Shown piece by piece: positions 63,564-64,000 of a stretch of 64,000 nucleotides of DNA (the first letter of the stretch is position 1; every line of letters begins with the position of its first letter). The position numbers were made by a program, and so were the translations under genes. The stretch is from Paraburkholderia rhynchosiae (lineage in GTDB: Bacteria; Pseudomonadota; Gammaproteobacteria; Burkholderiales; Burkholderiaceae): the NCBI RefSeq assembly GCF_002879865.1, contig NZ_PNXY01000001.1, forward strand, positions 310,001 through 374,000. The letters are read 5' to 3'. The notes beneath the pieces are model-generated. The model did not search any database and was not told the origin of the DNA. It saw nothing but the letters and a program-made list of their open reading frames with translations.

Positions 63564-64000
63564 ACCCCGCCAGCGGTGTTCAGCGAGACCGGGCGAATCG
63601 CCGTGCGGGCGTCGTCCGGCGCACCGCATATTTCGCGCAGCAAAGCCGCCTCGCGCTCGTGCACTTCGACGGGAAACCAGCGCGCGCCGGCATCGGCGAG
63701 ATAGCGCGCGCGATGCTGGCCGTTACGAAACGCCACCACACCCTCGCGCTCGAGACCCAGCCAGCCCAGCACACCCGGCGCGCGGCGCGTCGAGATCGTC
63801 ACGTAGGGCATCTGTGGAACGCGCGGATTCTCCGGATCGAGGAATTCGCGAATGCCACGCACCTTGCCCCCGTGCCATTCGGCGACGGGCTTCAGCACAT
63901 AATCGGTGTTATCGCGATCGGCGCACATGAGCAGCTTGCGCACGTCGACCAGCACGACCTGATGCCGCGTGCCGTCGGCAACGAAGACGCGCTTCAGGCG
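63560..64000 (-). CDS. Hypothetical protein with ParB-like GQHR motif (5' end outside window)
   Basis: The frame is open to base 64000, giving at least 146 residues. The readable part begins [20 protein letters not shown] and contains [38 protein letters not shown] and [16 protein letters not shown]. The [11 protein letters not shown] motif resembles the ParB/Srx-type DGRHR nuclease or CTP-binding loop, and I recall similar proteins annotated as plasmid fertility inhibition factor family in Burkholderia. That name is from memory and uncertain. No neighbouring plasmid genes are visible. The start of the protein is outside the window. Confidence 0.6.
   Translation of the reverse strand, partial: RLKRVFVADGTRHQVVLVDVRKLLMCADRDNTDYVLKPVAEWHGGKVRGIREFLDPENPRVPQMPYVTISTRRAPGVLGWLGLEREGVVAFRNGQHRARYLADAGARWFPVEVHEREAALLREICGAPDDARTAIRPVSLNTAGGV

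Overview
The window looks like chromosomal DNA of a high-GC betaproteobacterium of the Burkholderiaceae, most likely Paraburkholderia or a close relative. The evidence is an intracellular polyhydroxybutyrate depolymerase of the Ralstonia/Burkholderia type, several LysR regulators, XdhAB, a LysE and a TauE exporter, the codon usage, and a GC-rich palindromic intergenic repeat of a kind I associate with Paraburkholderia. I see no rRNA, tRNA, CRISPR array, intact transposase or prophage.

Layout. 1-2.9 kb: a signalling cassette of histidine kinase, stand-alone receiver, out-of-frame kinase remnant and receiver protein with an unknown output domain. 3-4.3 kb: PHB depolymerase. 4.8-6 kb: two small lipoproteins. 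6.2-42.9 kb: a large exopolysaccharide (EPS) locus with its surrounding accessory genes. 43-48 kb: MFS transporter, family III CoA-transferase, HMG-CoA-lyase-like enzyme and LysR regulator, which look like one catabolic unit. 48.2-53.8 kb: LysE and TauE exporters, a BON protein, an orphan membrane-anchored TAXI binding protein and an HCCA-isomerase-like protein. 54-63 kb: a LysR regulator, xdhA-xdhB with a shortened xdhC, an MFS transporter, a palindromic repeat island and a class V glyoxylate aminotransferase, the last possibly in the same purine pathway as Xdh. 63.2-63.6 kb: a decayed D-lactate dehydrogenase end. The window ends inside a minus-strand ORF.

EPS locus. One long minus-strand unit runs from a GlxA/AraC-type regulator (35.1 kb) through manC, a wcaJ-like initiating transferase, wza, wzc, gmd, fcl, a GT4 transferase and wcaI (22.8 kb). 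A WcaF-like acetyltransferase and a GMC oxidoreductase follow. A flippase, a Wzy-like polymerase, an acyltransferase-3 and further GT4 enzymes lie in separate short units at 11.4-19.5 kb, and a GDP-mannose mannosyl hydrolase lies at 38.2 kb. Together these predict a Wzx/Wzy-made, acetylated polymer built on a hexose-1-phosphate primer and containing L-fucose and possibly mannose, resembling colanic acid in its gene set. No Wzb phosphatase, phosphomannomutase or UDP-glucose dehydrogenase is present in the window.

Most unusual content. The EPS locus carries a small family of secreted glycoside-hydrolase-like proteins: one with a long Ala-Pro/Pro-Thr linker coded by hexanucleotide repeats, one without the linker, and one frameshifted C-terminal relic. 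It also carries an exported PIG-L deacetylase joined to a ricin-type lectin region and an FG-GAP-like region. These look like extracellular polymer-editing functions dedicated to this EPS. Gene decay is visible at several points: the receiver-kinase collapse, the GH relic, the shortened XdhC and the frameshifted LdhA tail.
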